DNA from: an uncultured Pseudomonadota bacterium | GTDB lineage: Bacteria; Pseudomonadota; Gammaproteobacteria; Burkholderiales; Rhodocyclaceae | Assembly (NCBI GenBank): GCA_946479855.1 | Contig: CAMLHL010000037.1 | Location: 1-28,232 of the forward strand | DNA: 28,232 nucleotides | Reading direction: 5' to 3' | In this document: positions 17,028 to 26,215 of the stretch, piece after piece | Layout of the letters: every line of letters starts with the position of its first letter | Position numbering within the stretch: position 1 is the stretch's first letter | Notes under the pieces: model-generated | What the model was told of the DNA's origin: nothing | What the model saw: the letters and a program-made list of their open reading frames with translations, nothing else | Databases searched by the model: none | Translations under genes and position numbers: made by a program

Positions 17028-17084
17028 TCAGCGGCGCCAGAGACGCCAACCGTGCCATTCGTGCCAGAGTCGCAGAGGGGTCAT
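17028..17084 (-). CDS. trpL: trp leader peptide (four Trp codons), regulating trpE
   Basis: An 18-codon ORF on the minus strand encodes MTPLRLWHEWHGWRLWRR and ends TGA at 17030-17028. Trp is at positions 7, 10, 13 and 16, that is every third codon, far above chance for so rare a residue. The ATG overlaps the gph stop (ATGA), so ribosomes could enter by translational coupling; the ribosome site is otherwise weak. It ends 69 nt before trpE. The following RNA can form alternative G+C-rich pairings (two GGCGCC blocks, within 17040-16999), but I found no U-run terminator. Control may therefore work through Rho or by access to the trpE start rather than by a classical attenuator. It is too short for standard gene callers. 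Confidence 0.75.
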   Translation of the reverse strand: MTPLRLWHEWHGWRLWRR

Positions 17085-17761
17085 TTGTTCGGGAGGTCTT
17101 TGAAAGTAAGCGCTTGCCGGTAGGCGACAAGCAGATCGGATACTAGCGCATCGCAATCGGCACTGTCCACCGGCTTGCCCTCGTTGTAGCCGTAGGGCAC
17201 GCAGAAGGCCGGCGAACCGGCGGCGCGGGCGGCCTGGATGTCGTTTTCCGAGTCGCCGACGTGCAGATTACGGTCCGGTCGCACCTCGAACAGGCGGCAG
17301 GCGTGGAGGATCGGTTCCGGGTGCGGCTTCTTGTGCGCCGTCGTGTCGCCGGAAACGACCACATCGAAATAGTCGGCGATCCCCATGCGTTCCAGCAACG
17401 CCTCGGTGAACATCCCGGGCTTGTTGGTGACGACGCCCATCTTCAGGCCGCTGGCCTTCCAGGCATCGAGGCCTTCGATGACCCCGGGGTAAATCTGGGC
17501 AAAGCGGCCGTTGACCGCAGCATAGTGACGCTTGAACGACTCGATGGCGGCCTGCAGCTGAACGTCGCTCGGCGGCTGTGCGTGGGTCAGGCAGCGTTCA
17601 ACAAGCACCGCCATGCCCTTGCCGACAAAACCATGCACTTCAGCCGGCGTGCGCGGCGGGGCGCCGATTTCCTCGAGCATCCGCCGGCAGCCCTCGGCCA
17701 GATCGGCGATGGTGTCGAGTAGCGTGCCGTCGAGATCGAAGGTGACTGACTGGAAATGCAT
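17081..17761 (-). CDS. gph: Phosphoglycolate phosphatase (HAD superfamily)
   Basis: This 226-residue cytosolic enzyme removes phosphate from 2-phosphoglycolate, a by-product of DNA repair and oxygenation reactions. HAD motifs are in order: FDLDGTLLDT (nucleophile Asp and acid Asp near residues 9-11), VVTNKP, K of KPHPEP, and VGDSENDIQAARAAG. A helical cap lies between motif I and II. It starts 2 bp after the rpe stop and ends overlapping the trp leader ATG, so rpe-gph-trpL-trpE is one transcription unit. Confidence 0.93.
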   Translation of the reverse strand: MHFQSVTFDLDGTLLDTIADLAEGCRRMLEEIGAPPRTPAEVHGFVGKGMAVLVERCLTHAQPPSDVQLQAAIESFKRHYAAVNGRFAQIYPGVIEGLDAWKASGLKMGVVTNKPGMFTEALLERMGIADYFDVVVSGDTTAHKKPHPEPILHACRLFEVRPDRNLHVGDSENDIQAARAAGSPAFCVPYGYNEGKPVDSADCDALVSDLLVAYRQALTFKDLPNK

Positions 17762-17763
17762 TT

Positions 17764-18465
17764 TCAGACCTTGGCCAGTTCGCCGCGCAGGGCGCCGATG
17801 ATCGAGTCGTAGCGGTGCGGATCGCTGTCCTGGCCGGCGCCGTAAACCGCCGAACCGGCGACGAAGGCATCGACGCCGGCGCGGGCGATCTCGGCGATGT
17901 TGGCGGTGTTCACGCCACCGTCAATTTCGAGGCGGATGCGCCGGCCGGTTTCGCGTTCGTAGGCATCCAGCTTGGCCCGCGCCTGTCTCGCCTTGGCCAG
18001 CGTGCCGGGGATGAATTTCTGGCCGCCGAAACCGGGGTTGACGCTCATCAGCAGGATCACGTCGATCTTGTCGAGGACGTAGTCCATATAGTCGAGCGGC
18101 GTCGCCGGATTGAAGACCAGGCCGCCCTGGCAGCCGGCATCGCGGATCAGCGCCAGGCTGCGATCGACATGTTCGGAAGCTTCCGGATGAAAGGTGATGA
18201 TATTCGCCCCGGCCTTGGCAAAATCGGGGATGATGCGATCGACCGGCTTGACCATCAGGTGCACGTCGATCGGCGCCGTGGTGCACGGCCGGATCGCGGC
18301 GCAAACCAGCGGCCCGATGGTCAGGTTGGGAACATAATGGTTGTCCATCACGTCGAAGTGAATCCAGTCGGCGCCCGAGGCGATGACGTTGGCCACTTCT
18401 TCGCCCAACTTGGCGAAATCGGCTGACAGAATGCTCGGCGCAATGACGTAATCTTTGACTGACAT
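17764..18465 (-). CDS. rpe: Ribulose-phosphate 3-epimerase
   Basis: This 233-residue TIM-barrel enzyme interconverts ribulose-5-phosphate and xylulose-5-phosphate in the pentose phosphate pathway. It starts at ATG 18465 with AGGGAAG upstream; the open frame continues to 19107 but has no family similarity there. Markers: [34 protein letters not shown] (metal ligands His and Asp), [22 protein letters not shown] and EIDGGVN near the C-terminus. It is the first gene of rpe-gph-trpL-trpE and is divergent from apaG, with 36 bp between start codons. Confidence 0.95.
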   Translation of the reverse strand: MSVKDYVIAPSILSADFAKLGEEVANVIASGADWIHFDVMDNHYVPNLTIGPLVCAAIRPCTTAPIDVHLMVKPVDRIIPDFAKAGANIITFHPEASEHVDRSLALIRDAGCQGGLVFNPATPLDYMDYVLDKIDVILLMSVNPGFGGQKFIPGTLAKARQARAKLDAYERETGRRIRLEIDGGVNTANIAEIARAGVDAFVAGSAVYGAGQDSDPHRYDSIIGALRGELAKV

Positions 18466-18493
18466 GATGCTTCCCTGAACAAGAACAGACGAA

Positions 18494-18499
18494 ATTATC
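18494..18499 (-). promoter_or_regulatory. Possible -10 element for rpe
   Basis: GATAAT on the minus strand matches TATAAT at five of six bases in the 36-bp divergent gap between rpe and apaG. No good -35 element lies at 16-18 bp upstream, so the assignment is weak. Transcription would begin only about 22 nt before the rpe ATG. Confidence 0.3.
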
Positions 18500-18501
18500 C
18501 C

Positions 18502-18885
18502 ATGCCCGACCACAACAAGTACCAAATCGAAATCCAGCCGATGCCGCAATTCATTCCGGAACAGTCCGATCCGGAAAATGACCGCTATATTTTCGCCTAC
18601 ACGATCACCATCAGGAACGTCGGGGAAGTGCCTGCCCAACTGGTTTCCCGGCACTGGATCATCACCGATGCCAACAACGAGGTGCAGGAGGTGCGCGGCC
18701 TCGGCGTCGTCGGCAAGCAACCCTTGCTGCAACCCGGCGAAAGCTTCCAGTACACCAGCGGGTCGTCGCTGACAACACCCATCGGCACGATGAAGGGGAG
18801 CTACCAGATGGTGGCCGAGGATGGCACGCATTTCGAGGCCGAGATCCCCGAATTCGTGCTGGCCTGCCCACACGCCCTGCATTGA
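18502..18885 (+). CDS. apaG: ApaG protein
   Basis: This 127-residue protein with a fibronectin-like fold covers the full ApaG length. Markers: [59 protein letters not shown], including the GxGxxG motif, and the conserved C-terminal [10 protein letters not shown]. ApaG is linked to Co2+ tolerance and Mg2+ efflux in enterobacteria, but its biochemical role is not settled. It is divergent from rpe and overlaps the next gene by 4 bp. Confidence 0.94.
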   Translation: MPDHNKYQIEIQPMPQFIPEQSDPENDRYIFAYTITIRNVGEVPAQLVSRHWIITDANNEVQEVRGLGVVGKQPLLQPGESFQYTSGSSLTTPIGTMKGSYQMVAEDGTHFEAEIPEFVLACPHALH

Positions 18886-19475
18886 GCCTGCAGCACAGTT
18901 ATACGCTGATCGCGCCGTTCTACGACGCGGTGATCGAGCGGGCCACGCGGGCCGCCCGGCGGCGCAGTCTGGCCGCCCTGCCCAGCGCTCCCGGCAGCGT
19001 CCTGCTGGCCGGCGTCGGTACCGGACTCGACCTGCCGCATCTGCCGCCGCAGCATCGCTATGTCGGCCTCGACTTGACCCACGCCATGTTGCGTCGCGCC
19101 CTGCCACGGGCCGGCCACGTCGATTTCGCGCCGGTCCGGGGCGATGCCCAGCGCCTGCCTTTTGCCGATGCGACCTTCGATAGCGCGGTATTGCACCTGA
19201 TCCTCGCCGTGGTTCCCGAACCGGCGCACTGCCTGGCGGAAATCGACCGCATCCTGAAACCCGGCGGCCAGGTCGTCGTCTTCGACAAGTTTCTGCGCCA
19301 CGGCCAGTCAGCCCTGCTGCGGCGACTGGTCAATCCGCTGAGCCGCCGCGTGGCGACCCGGCTCGATGTTGTTTTCGAGGATTTGCTGGGCGCGGCACCC
19401 GGCTTGGCGCTGGAACACGACCAGCCGGCGCTAGTCGGCGGCTGGTTCCGGCTGATCCGGCTCAGGAAGCACTGA
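18882..19475 (+). CDS. Class I SAM-dependent methyltransferase
   Basis: This 197-residue protein starts with TTG at 18882, overlapping the apaG stop as TTGA, so it depends on translational coupling. It has the Methyltransf_11 fold: SAM motif [17 protein letters not shown], acidic end of beta-2 [36 protein letters not shown] (motifs II-III), and [15 protein letters not shown]. The substrate is unknown. The family includes phospholipid and quinone methyltransferases. Its last 45 bp overlap the convergent AI-2E family gene. Confidence 0.83.
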   Translation: MSLQHSYTLIAPFYDAVIERATRAARRRSLAALPSAPGSVLLAGVGTGLDLPHLPPQHRYVGLDLTHAMLRRALPRAGHVDFAPVRGDAQRLPFADATFDSAVLHLILAVVPEPAHCLAEIDRILKPGGQVVVFDKFLRHGQSALLRRLVNPLSRRVATRLDVVFEDLLGAAPGLALEHDQPALVGGWFRLIRLRKH

Positions 19476-20555
19476 GGGCGGCACCTCGGCTTGAGGCCCG
19501 TCCTTGCCGAGCGCATCCTCGATCCAGGCCAGCGTCAGCGTCCAGGTCACGGCCAGCACGACCGGGCCGACAAAAATGCCGATCAGGCCAAAGCTGAGCA
19601 TGCCGCCGATCACCCCGGCAAAAATCAGCAGCAGCGGCAGGTCGGCGCCGCGCCGGATCAGCACTGGGCGCAGGAAGTTGTCCAGGCTGCCGACGATCAG
19701 GCTCCAGACCAGCAGGAACGTCGCCCAGCCACTGTCGCCGGTCCAGTACATCCAGCCGACGGCCGGCAGCAAGATCAGCATCGGTCCGATCTGGGCGATG
19801 CACAGCATTAGCATGACCGCCGAGAGCAGCGAGGCGAAGGGGACGCCGGCAACGGCCAGCCCGATGCCGCCGAGCAGCGTCTGGATGATGGCGGTGACGC
19901 CGACGCCCAGCGCCACGCCGCGAATCGCCTGGCCGGCCAGGATGATCGAATTCTCGCCCCGCTCGCCGGCCAGCCGGCGGCCGAAGCGCCGAGCCAGCCG
20001 GGCGCCGCTTTCGCCACCGGCATAGAGGATGGCGGCGATGGTCAGCACCAGCATGAACTGGATCAGCATGCCGCCAAATCCGCCGATCTGGGCGAGCAGC
20101 CACTTGCCGGTATCGGCCGCATAGGGCGTCACCTTGGCAAGCATGCCGGGCGTGCCGTCGGTCGCCAGCTGCGTCCATCCTGCCGCCAGCCGCTCGCCGA
20201 TCAAGGGCAGGCTGCTCACCCAAGCCGGCGGCAACGGCAGGCCATTGGCCGCCAGCGACTGGAAAGCGACGGTCAACTGCCCGGCATGCTCAAAAATGGT
20301 GTCGATCGCCAGCCACAGCGGCAGGACCAGCAGCAGCAACATGGCCAGCGTCATGATGGCCACGGCCGGGCCGCGGCGCCCCCCCAGTCTCGCCTCCAGC
20401 AAGGCGAGCAAGGGCCAGGTGGCGACCACCAGCATCACGGCCCAGACGGTGGCCGCCAGGAAGGGCCGCAATACCCACAGACTCAGACCGATCAGCCCGA
20501 GAATGCAGAGGATGGCCAGCGTGTTGCGGGCCAGGTCGCGGCGGATCTCCGTCAT
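19431..20555 (-). CDS. AI-2E family (PF01594) inner-membrane permease
   Basis: This 374-residue protein has about eight membrane segments with the usual split: two N-terminal pairs (LAILCILGLIGLSLWVLRPFLAATVWAVMLVVATWPLL and a second), an amphipathic loop, then a C-terminal bundle including the typical LPLLLIFAGVIGGMLSFGLIGIFVGPVVLAVTWTL. Family members include AI-2 exporters (TqsA) and Na+/H+ or proline-related permeases, so the substrate is not predictable. The C-terminal [11 protein letters not shown] tail lies in the 45-bp overlap with the convergent methyltransferase. The start is 24 bp downstream of argJ on the same strand. Confidence 0.87.
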   Translation of the reverse strand: MTEIRRDLARNTLAILCILGLIGLSLWVLRPFLAATVWAVMLVVATWPLLALLEARLGGRRGPAVAIMTLAMLLLLVLPLWLAIDTIFEHAGQLTVAFQSLAANGLPLPPAWVSSLPLIGERLAAGWTQLATDGTPGMLAKVTPYAADTGKWLLAQIGGFGGMLIQFMLVLTIAAILYAGGESGARLARRFGRRLAGERGENSIILAGQAIRGVALGVGVTAIIQTLLGGIGLAVAGVPFASLLSAVMLMLCIAQIGPMLILLPAVGWMYWTGDSGWATFLLVWSLIVGSLDNFLRPVLIRRGADLPLLLIFAGVIGGMLSFGLIGIFVGPVVLAVTWTLTLAWIEDALGKDGPQAEVPPSVLPEPDQPEPAAD

Positions 20556-20579
20556 GCTGGTCCGGCTCCGGGTAGGGAA

Positions 20580-21803
20580 TCAGCTGCGGTAGTCGGCGTT
20601 GATCTTGACGTAGTCGTAGGAGAAATCGCAGGTATAGATATTGGCCCGGGCCGCACCACGGCCGAGATCAACACGGACGGTGATTTCCGCCTGCGCCATG
20701 ACGCGGGCGCCGTCCTCTTCCTGATAGGCCACCGCCCGGCCGCCGTTTTCAGCGACCAGCACGTCGTCCAGCCAGACCTTGACGCCATCGACGTCGAGGT
20801 CGAGGTCGGCGTAGCCGATGGCGGCCAGGATCCGGCCGAGGTTGGGATCGGAGGCGAAGAAGGCGGTCTTGACCAGCGGAGAATGGCCGATGGCGTAGCC
20901 GACCTGGCGGCACTCCTCGACGGATTTACCTCCTTCGACGGCGACAGTAATGAACTTGGTGGCGCCTTCGCCATCGCGGACGATGGCCTGCGCCAGTTCG
21001 ACGGCGACGGCAATCATCGCCGCCTTGACCTCGGACCAGCCGGCGTCGGATTCGGCGGCAAAGTTGGCGCCGGACTGGCCGGAAGCGATCATCACGAAGG
21101 AGTCGTTGGTCGAGGTGTCGCCATCGACGGTGATGCAGTTGAACGAGGCGTCAGCCGCTTCCTTGACCAGCACGTCGAGCAGCGGCTGGGCGATGCCGGC
21201 GTCGGTAGCGACGAAGCCGAGCATGGTCGCCATGTTCGGTTTGATCATGCCGGCGCCCTTGGAGACCCCGGAAATGGTCACTTTTTTGCCGTTGACCGTA
21301 AGACTGCGCGAAGCGGCCTTGGCGATCGTGTCGGTGGTCATGATGGCGTGCGCGGCGGCATGCCAGTTGTCCGCCTTGAGGTCGGCCTGGGCGGCCGGCA
21401 AGCCGGCGATCAGCCGGTCGACCGGCAGCAGTTCGAGAATGACGCCGGTCGAGAAGGGCAGCACCTGGTCGGCGCCGACGCCGAGCAATGCGCCGACCGC
21501 AGCGCAGGTATCCTGCGCCGCCTGACGGCCCGGCTCGCCGGTGCCGGCGTTGGCGATGCCGGTATTGATGACCAGGGCGCGGATGCCCTTGGCGGCGGCC
21601 AGATGGTTGCGGCAAAGCTGCACCGGCGCGGCGCAGAAGCGGTTCTGCGTGAACACGCCGGCCACCGTGCAGCCGGCGTCGAGCGCGACCAGGGTCAGGT
21701 CGCGGCGGTTCTTCTTGCGGATTTCGGCTTCGGCGACACCGAGACGGACACCGGCGACCGGAAAGAGTTGATCGGCAGCGGGCGTGGCGTAATTGACAGG
21801 CAT
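20580..21803 (-). CDS. argJ: Bifunctional ornithine acetyltransferase / N-acetylglutamate synthase
   Basis: This 407-residue enzyme transfers acetyl from N-acetylornithine to glutamate in the cyclic arginine pathway and may also use acetyl-CoA. It is made as a proenzyme that cuts itself before the nucleophilic Thr in [14 protein letters not shown] (intact here), giving alpha and beta chains. Other markers: [43 protein letters not shown], and the terminal [15 protein letters not shown] 21803 has GGAG upstream. It follows secA by 53 bp with an intervening hairpin. Confidence 0.95.
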   Translation of the reverse strand: MPVNYATPAADQLFPVAGVRLGVAEAEIRKKNRRDLTLVALDAGCTVAGVFTQNRFCAAPVQLCRNHLAAAKGIRALVINTGIANAGTGEPGRQAAQDTCAAVGALLGVGADQVLPFSTGVILELLPVDRLIAGLPAAQADLKADNWHAAAHAIMTTDTIAKAASRSLTVNGKKVTISGVSKGAGMIKPNMATMLGFVATDAGIAQPLLDVLVKEAADASFNCITVDGDTSTNDSFVMIASGQSGANFAAESDAGWSEVKAAMIAVAVELAQAIVRDGEGATKFITVAVEGGKSVEECRQVGYAIGHSPLVKTAFFASDPNLGRILAAIGYADLDLDVDGVKVWLDDVLVAENGGRAVAYQEEDGARVMAQAEITVRVDLGRGAARANIYTCDFSYDYVKINADYRS

Positions 21804-21824
21804 TCGTTGGACTCCAAAAGCATC

Positions 21825-21846
21825 AAGGCACCGCCTTGGGTGCCTT
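21825..21846 (-). terminator. Hairpin after secA
   Basis: Minus-strand AAGGCACC-CAAGGC-GGTGCCTT is a perfect 8-bp stem beginning 10 nt after the secA stop. It is followed by GATGCTTTTGG. The short T-run is offset, so it may be a partial terminator or mRNA stabiliser between secA and argJ. Confidence 0.5.
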
Positions 21847-21856
21847 GGGGATCAGA

Positions 21857-24568
21857 TCAGGAAAGTTTTCCGTGGCAGTGCTTGTACTTCTTGCCGGAAC
21901 CGCAGGGACAGGGATCGTTGCGCCCGATCTTCGGGCCTCCCTGGGCCGCCGGCTGATTGTCGGCAGCCGCATCCTCCTCGCCCAGCGCCTCGTCGAACCC
22001 GGCATGCTGGTACTGGACGTTATGGACATCGGCATGCGGCGCGGTTTCCTCGACGTCTTCCGCCGTCCGGACCTGCACCGTGAAGACGATGCGGGTCACT
22101 TCCCGGCGCACTTCGTCGAGCAGGCCTTCAAACAGCTCGAAAGCCTCGCGCTTGTACTCCTGCTTCGGATTCTTCTGGGCATAGCCGCGCAGATGGATGC
22201 CCTGACGCAGATGGTCGAGAGCGGCGAGATGCTCGCGCCAGTGCGTATCGAGGCTCTGCAGCATGACGTTACGCTCGAACTGGTGGAAGGTCGTGGTGCC
22301 GACCAGCTCGACCTTGGCCCGATAGGCCTCGTCGGCTTCCTTGGTAATGCGTTCGAGAATCTCGTCGTCGGACAGCGTCGGTTCGCTCTTGAACCACTGG
22401 GCGACCGGGGCGCTGATTTGCAGGCCGGTAGCGAGGGCGCTCTCCAGTCCTTCCATGTCCCACTGCTCCTCGACCGAATCTTCCGGCACGTAGAGGCGGA
22501 AGGTTTCGGCGATGACGCTCTGGCGCATGGCGGTGATGGTCTCGGAAATATCATCGGTTTCCAGCAACTCGTTGCGCTGGTGATAGATCACCTTGCGCTG
22601 GTCATTGGAAACGTCGTCATATTCGAGCAGTTGCTTACGGATGTCGAAGTTGCGGGCCTCGACCTTGCGCTGCGCCGATTCCAGCGAGCGGGTGACCAGC
22701 GGATGCTCGATGGCCTCGCCTTCCGGCATCTTCAGCTTGTCCATGATGGCGCGCAGGCGCTCGCCGGCGAAGATGCGCAGCAACGGATCATCAAGCGACA
22801 GGTAGAAACGCGAGGAACCGGCATCGCCTTGGCGACCGGCCCGACCGCGCAACTGGTTGTCGATACGGCGGGATTCGTGGCGCTCGGAACCGATGATGTG
22901 CAGGCCGCCGGCGGCCAGCACGGCGTTATGCACCTGCTGCCACTCGTCCTTCATGGCGGCGATCTTCTGTTCCTTGTCGACCGCGGACAGCGCCTCGTCG
23001 GCAGCGATCGCATCGATCGACTTCTGGATGTTGCCACCGAGCACGATGTCGGTACCGCGGCCGGCCATGTTGGTGGCGATGGTAATCATGCCCGGGCGGC
23101 CGGCCTGGGCGACGATCTCCGCTTCGCGGGCATGCTGCTTGGCGTTGAGCACCTGATGGGAGAGCTTTTCCTTGTCCAGCAACCCGGACAACAATTCTGA
23201 CGCCTCGATCGAGGTGGTACCGACCAGCACCGGCTGGCCGCGCTGGGCGCAGTCCTTGATGTCGGCAATGATCGCCGTGTGCTTCTCGTCAGCCGTCTTG
23301 TAGACCAGGTCGTTCATGTCCTTGCGAACCATCGGGCGATGGGTCGGGATAACGACGGTTTCGAGGCCGTAAATCTGCTGGAACTCGTAGGCTTCGGTGT
23401 CGGCCGTGCCGGTCATGCCGGACAGCTTGCCGTACATGCGGAAATAGTTCTGGAAGGTAATCGAGGCCAGGGTCTGGTTCTCGGCCTGAATCTGCACGCC
23501 TTCCTTGGCCTCCACGGCCTGGTGCAGGCCGTCCGACCAGCGGCGACCAGTCATCAGGCGACCGGTAAATTCGTCGACGATGGTCACTTCGCCGTTCTGC
23601 ACGACGTAATGCTGGTCTTTGTGGAACAGCGTCATGGCGCGCAGGGCGGCGTTCAGATGGTGCAACAGCGTGATGTTGGCGGCGTCGTAGAGGCTGGTGC
23701 CTTCCTTGAGCAGGCCGTATTCGGCCAGCAACTGCTCGGCGTGCTCGTAGCCGGTTTCCGAGAGGTGGACCTGATGGCCCTTCTCGTCGACCCAGTAATC
23801 GCCGGCATCGGTTTCTTCCATCGCCCGCGTCAGGTTGGGAACGACGTCCTTCATGCGCAGGTAGAGGTCGGTATGATCCTCGGCCTGGCCGGAAATGATC
23901 AACGGCGTGCGCGCTTCGTCGATCAGGATCGAGTCCACTTCGTCGACGATGGCGAAATTCAGGCTGCGCTGGACGCGTTCACCGGCCGTATAGACCATGT
24001 TGTCGCGCAGATAGTCGAAGCCGAATTCGTTGTTGGTGCCGTAGGTGATGTCGGCAGCGTAGGCCGCCTGCTTCGCCTCATGGTCCATCTGCGACAGGTT
24101 GACGCCGACGGTCAGGCCGAGGAAACGGTGCAGACGCCCCATCCAGTCGGAGTCGCGGGTCGCCAGGTAGTCATTGACCGTGATGACATGGACGCCCTTG
24201 CCGGAAATGGCGTTGAGGTAGGCCGGCAGTGTGCCGACCAGCGTCTTGCCTTCGCCGGTACGCATTTCGGCGATTTTGCCGTCATGCAGCACCATGCCGC
24301 CGATCATCTGGACATCGAAGTGGCGCATGCCGAGCACCCGCTGGCCGGCTTCGCGGACGACCGCGAAGGCCTCGGGCAGCAGGGCGTCGAGTGATTCGCC
24401 ATTGGCGTGACGCTGGCGGAACTCATCCGTCTTGGCGCGCAACTGTTCGTCGCTCAAGGCCTGCATGGCCGGCTCGAGCACGTTGATGCGCTTGACGTTC
24501 AGTGAGTACTGTTTGATCAGCCGGTCGTTGCGGCTGCCGAAAATCTTTTTGAGTAGGCCGGATATCAT
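21857..24568 (-). CDS. secA: Preprotein translocase ATPase SecA
   Basis: This 903-residue ATPase drives proteins through SecYEG. The start at ATG 24568 ([21 protein letters not shown]) matches the family; a start 11 codons upstream does not. Visible motifs: Walker [15 protein letters not shown]-type [67 protein letters not shown], and the helical scaffold and wing. The C-terminal zinc and SecB-binding motif [20 protein letters not shown] is complete. The length is normal. An extended -10 promoter lies 41-49 bp upstream. Confidence 0.98.
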   Translation of the reverse strand: MISGLLKKIFGSRNDRLIKQYSLNVKRINVLEPAMQALSDEQLRAKTDEFRQRHANGESLDALLPEAFAVVREAGQRVLGMRHFDVQMIGGMVLHDGKIAEMRTGEGKTLVGTLPAYLNAISGKGVHVITVNDYLATRDSDWMGRLHRFLGLTVGVNLSQMDHEAKQAAYAADITYGTNNEFGFDYLRDNMVYTAGERVQRSLNFAIVDEVDSILIDEARTPLIISGQAEDHTDLYLRMKDVVPNLTRAMEETDAGDYWVDEKGHQVHLSETGYEHAEQLLAEYGLLKEGTSLYDAANITLLHHLNAALRAMTLFHKDQHYVVQNGEVTIVDEFTGRLMTGRRWSDGLHQAVEAKEGVQIQAENQTLASITFQNYFRMYGKLSGMTGTADTEAYEFQQIYGLETVVIPTHRPMVRKDMNDLVYKTADEKHTAIIADIKDCAQRGQPVLVGTTSIEASELLSGLLDKEKLSHQVLNAKQHAREAEIVAQAGRPGMITIATNMAGRGTDIVLGGNIQKSIDAIAADEALSAVDKEQKIAAMKDEWQQVHNAVLAAGGLHIIGSERHESRRIDNQLRGRAGRQGDAGSSRFYLSLDDPLLRIFAGERLRAIMDKLKMPEGEAIEHPLVTRSLESAQRKVEARNFDIRKQLLEYDDVSNDQRKVIYHQRNELLETDDISETITAMRQSVIAETFRLYVPEDSVEEQWDMEGLESALATGLQISAPVAQWFKSEPTLSDDEILERITKEADEAYRAKVELVGTTTFHQFERNVMLQSLDTHWREHLAALDHLRQGIHLRGYAQKNPKQEYKREAFELFEGLLDEVRREVTRIVFTVQVRTAEDVEETAPHADVHNVQYQHAGFDEALGEEDAAADNQPAAQGGPKIGRNDPCPCGSGKKYKHCHGKLS

Positions 24569-24608
24569 CGCGATGAAGTGTGGTTGCGCGGGGTGCGGCA
24601 AAGCGCGG

Positions 24609-24617
24609 ATTCTAGCA
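24609..24617 (-). promoter_or_regulatory. Extended -10 promoter of secA
   Basis: TGCTAGAAT on the minus strand combines a TGn extension with a TAGAAT hexamer (five of six). The following bases CCGC match the lpxC promoter. Transcription would start near 24602, about 34 nt before the ATG. No clear -35 element is seen. Confidence 0.5.
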
Positions 24618-24668
24618 CGCCCCCACCCCCCGATGATGACGACCTAAATCAAGGCATTCGGCGAGCCA

Positions 24669-25589
24669 TCAACGGCGCCTGAGCTGTGCGTATTCCTCGC
24701 CCTGCTTGAGAAAATAGGCCGGGTTCTGAGCCACGCCCAGCATGCGCACCTCGAAATGCAGGTGCGGCCCGGTCGACCGGCCACTGCTGCCAACCGCACC
24801 GATACGCTCGCCGCGCTTGATCAGCGAGCCTGGCTTGACATCGATGCGCGACAGATGGGCATAGCGCGAGGTCAGACCGTCGCCATGATCAACATCGACC
24901 AGATTGCCGTATTCCGGATGCTCACTGGCCGAGAGCACGACGCCGTCAGCGGCGGCGACGACCGGCGTGCCCTCCTCGGCGGCAAAGTCGAGGCCCTCGT
25001 GCATGGCGCGGCCCCCCGCTATCGGATCAGCCCGGTAGCCGAACGCCGACCCCAGCGCAGCATTCTTGACCGGCAAAATCGTCGGCAGGAGCCGGTCCTT
25101 GACTCTCTTCTCGAGCAGCCTGGATTCGAAAAGGGACAGTTCGTCCGTTCGACGATCCACCTCGCGGGACAGACGGTCGATTTCCGTCTGCAATTCGCTG
25201 GCCGACAGCGGTGCCGGCAGATAAGGCCCGCCCTGCCCGCCCTGGAAAGCCGGTTTGACCGGTTCGCGCCGGGCACCGGCCAGGCCGGAAACGCGATCGC
25301 CCAGGGCATCGAGTTGCAGGACGCGGGCCTGCAATTCTCCGAGACGGGTCGCCATCAATTGCAGGTTGTTGTCGAGATAATCCCGGGCCTTCCGGGTTTC
25401 CTGCACTTGCAGGGAGAGCAGCAGATCCTCGACCAGAGGCAGGCGCCAATGGACCGACAGCCATGAAAAGAGAGCCGAGGTCGAGAGGATCAGCGTCAGC
25501 AAGACGAACACCGCCGCCACCAGATGCCGAGGCATAATGGCAATAGTGCGCGCTGCCTTCAGATGGCGCGAAACCACAATGATCTGCAC
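24669..25589 (-). CDS. M23 family peptidase (LytM/NlpD-type, membrane-anchored)
   Basis: This 306-residue protein probably starts at GTG 25589, which has GGGAGG 5 nt upstream and gives MQIIVVSRHLKAARTIAIMPRHLVAAVF, the usual start of this family next to secA. The open frame to 25742 would overlap dciA. One membrane segment (about 22-42, VAAVFVLLTLILSTSALFSWL) is followed by coiled-coil regions (about 45-90 and 115-160). The C-terminal M23 domain has zinc and catalytic motifs HEGLDFAAEEGTPV and GPHLHFEVR with both histidines present, so it should cut peptidoglycan cross-links. Start codons of this gene and the divergent dciA are only 10 bp apart. Confidence 0.9.
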   Translation of the reverse strand: MQIIVVSRHLKAARTIAIMPRHLVAAVFVLLTLILSTSALFSWLSVHWRLPLVEDLLLSLQVQETRKARDYLDNNLQLMATRLGELQARVLQLDALGDRVSGLAGARREPVKPAFQGGQGGPYLPAPLSASELQTEIDRLSREVDRRTDELSLFESRLLEKRVKDRLLPTILPVKNAALGSAFGYRADPIAGGRAMHEGLDFAAEEGTPVVAAADGVVLSASEHPEYGNLVDVDHGDGLTSRYAHLSRIDVKPGSLIKRGERIGAVGSSGRSTGPHLHFEVRMLGVAQNPAYFLKQGEEYAQLRRR

Positions 25590-25599
25590 GGAACCTCCC

Positions 25600-26034
25600 A
25601 TGTACAAAGGGCCTGAGCAATACCTCGACAGCGATGCCGCCGCGGGCCGCATCATGGCCCACGCACGTCTGCTGCTCAAGCTCTCGCGGCGCTTCGAAGC
25701 GGTCGCCCCAGCCGGGCTGCGCCACGCCGCGCACGTTGCCAATTACAAGTCGGGGACAATCATTATCCACGCCGATAATGGCGCGGTCGCCGCCAAGATT
25801 CGCCAGTTAAGCCAGCGTTTGAGCGACGAGTTATCGAAAGGCGGGACGCAGTGTAGCGGCATCGAGGTGAAAGTTCAACCCCGCCAAATCCCTTGCCAAT
25901 CAACGAGTTCTACACAAAAGCCGCTGTCCGGCAAGGCCATCGGCACGCTCCGTTCGGCCAGCGAAGCACTGCCCAAAGGCCCACTCCGGGAAGCCCTGGA
26001 AAGCTTGCTGAGCAGCGTCGCTAGAACGGAATGA
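25600..26034 (+). CDS. dciA: DUF721 / DciA-like protein
   Basis: This 144-residue protein starts at ATG 25600 (MYKGPEQYLDSDAAAGRIMAHARLLLKLSRRFEAVAP). The DUF721 core includes APAGLRHAAHVANYKSGTIIIHADNGAVAAKIRQLSQRLSDELSKGG, which forms the KH-like fold of DciA, the replicative-helicase loader of bacteria that lack DnaC. Position between lpxC and secA is usual for betaproteobacteria. A weak -10 (CATAAT, 25533-25538) lies inside the peptidase gene. The end overlaps the convergent small membrane gene by 14 bp. Confidence 0.82.
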   Translation: MYKGPEQYLDSDAAAGRIMAHARLLLKLSRRFEAVAPAGLRHAAHVANYKSGTIIIHADNGAVAAKIRQLSQRLSDELSKGGTQCSGIEVKVQPRQIPCQSTSSTQKPLSGKAIGTLRSASEALPKGPLREALESLLSSVARTE

Positions 26035-26209
26035 CTGCCAGGCGCTCGACAAACATCAGCGCGAAGACGATCAAGGCAAAGACAATGCCGTACTTGAAAA
26101 GGCGCCAGCTCAGGGCGAGATAATACCGGTTACCGGTCAGCGTATAGATGAGCAGGCCGGCACCGATGGAAACGACCAGAATGGCCGCCAGAAGACGGAG
26201 CAGCCACAT
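26021..26209 (-). CDS. Small two-helix membrane protein, function unknown
   Basis: This 62-residue protein, MWLLRLLAAILVVSIGAGLL at its start, has two hydrophobic segments (about 4-25 and 38-55) joined by a basic, Tyr-rich loop (TGNRYYLALSWRLFKYG). It lies 6 bp after lpxC and is probably cotranscribed with it. It recurs in my recollection as an unnamed gene next to lpxC/dciA in related bacteria, but I cannot verify this here. No function is assigned. Confidence 0.7.
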   Translation of the reverse strand: MWLLRLLAAILVVSIGAGLLIYTLTGNRYYLALSWRLFKYGIVFALIVFALMFVERLAVIPF

Positions 26210-26215
26210 CGGCGC

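Noticed and set aside
20286..21956. Long plus-strand frame opposite argJ
   Set aside because: Antisense shadow rich in Gly/Asp/Val repeats. ArgJ on the minus strand is unmistakable. The same holds for the plus frames opposite trpE (15858-17123) and secA (21836-24394).
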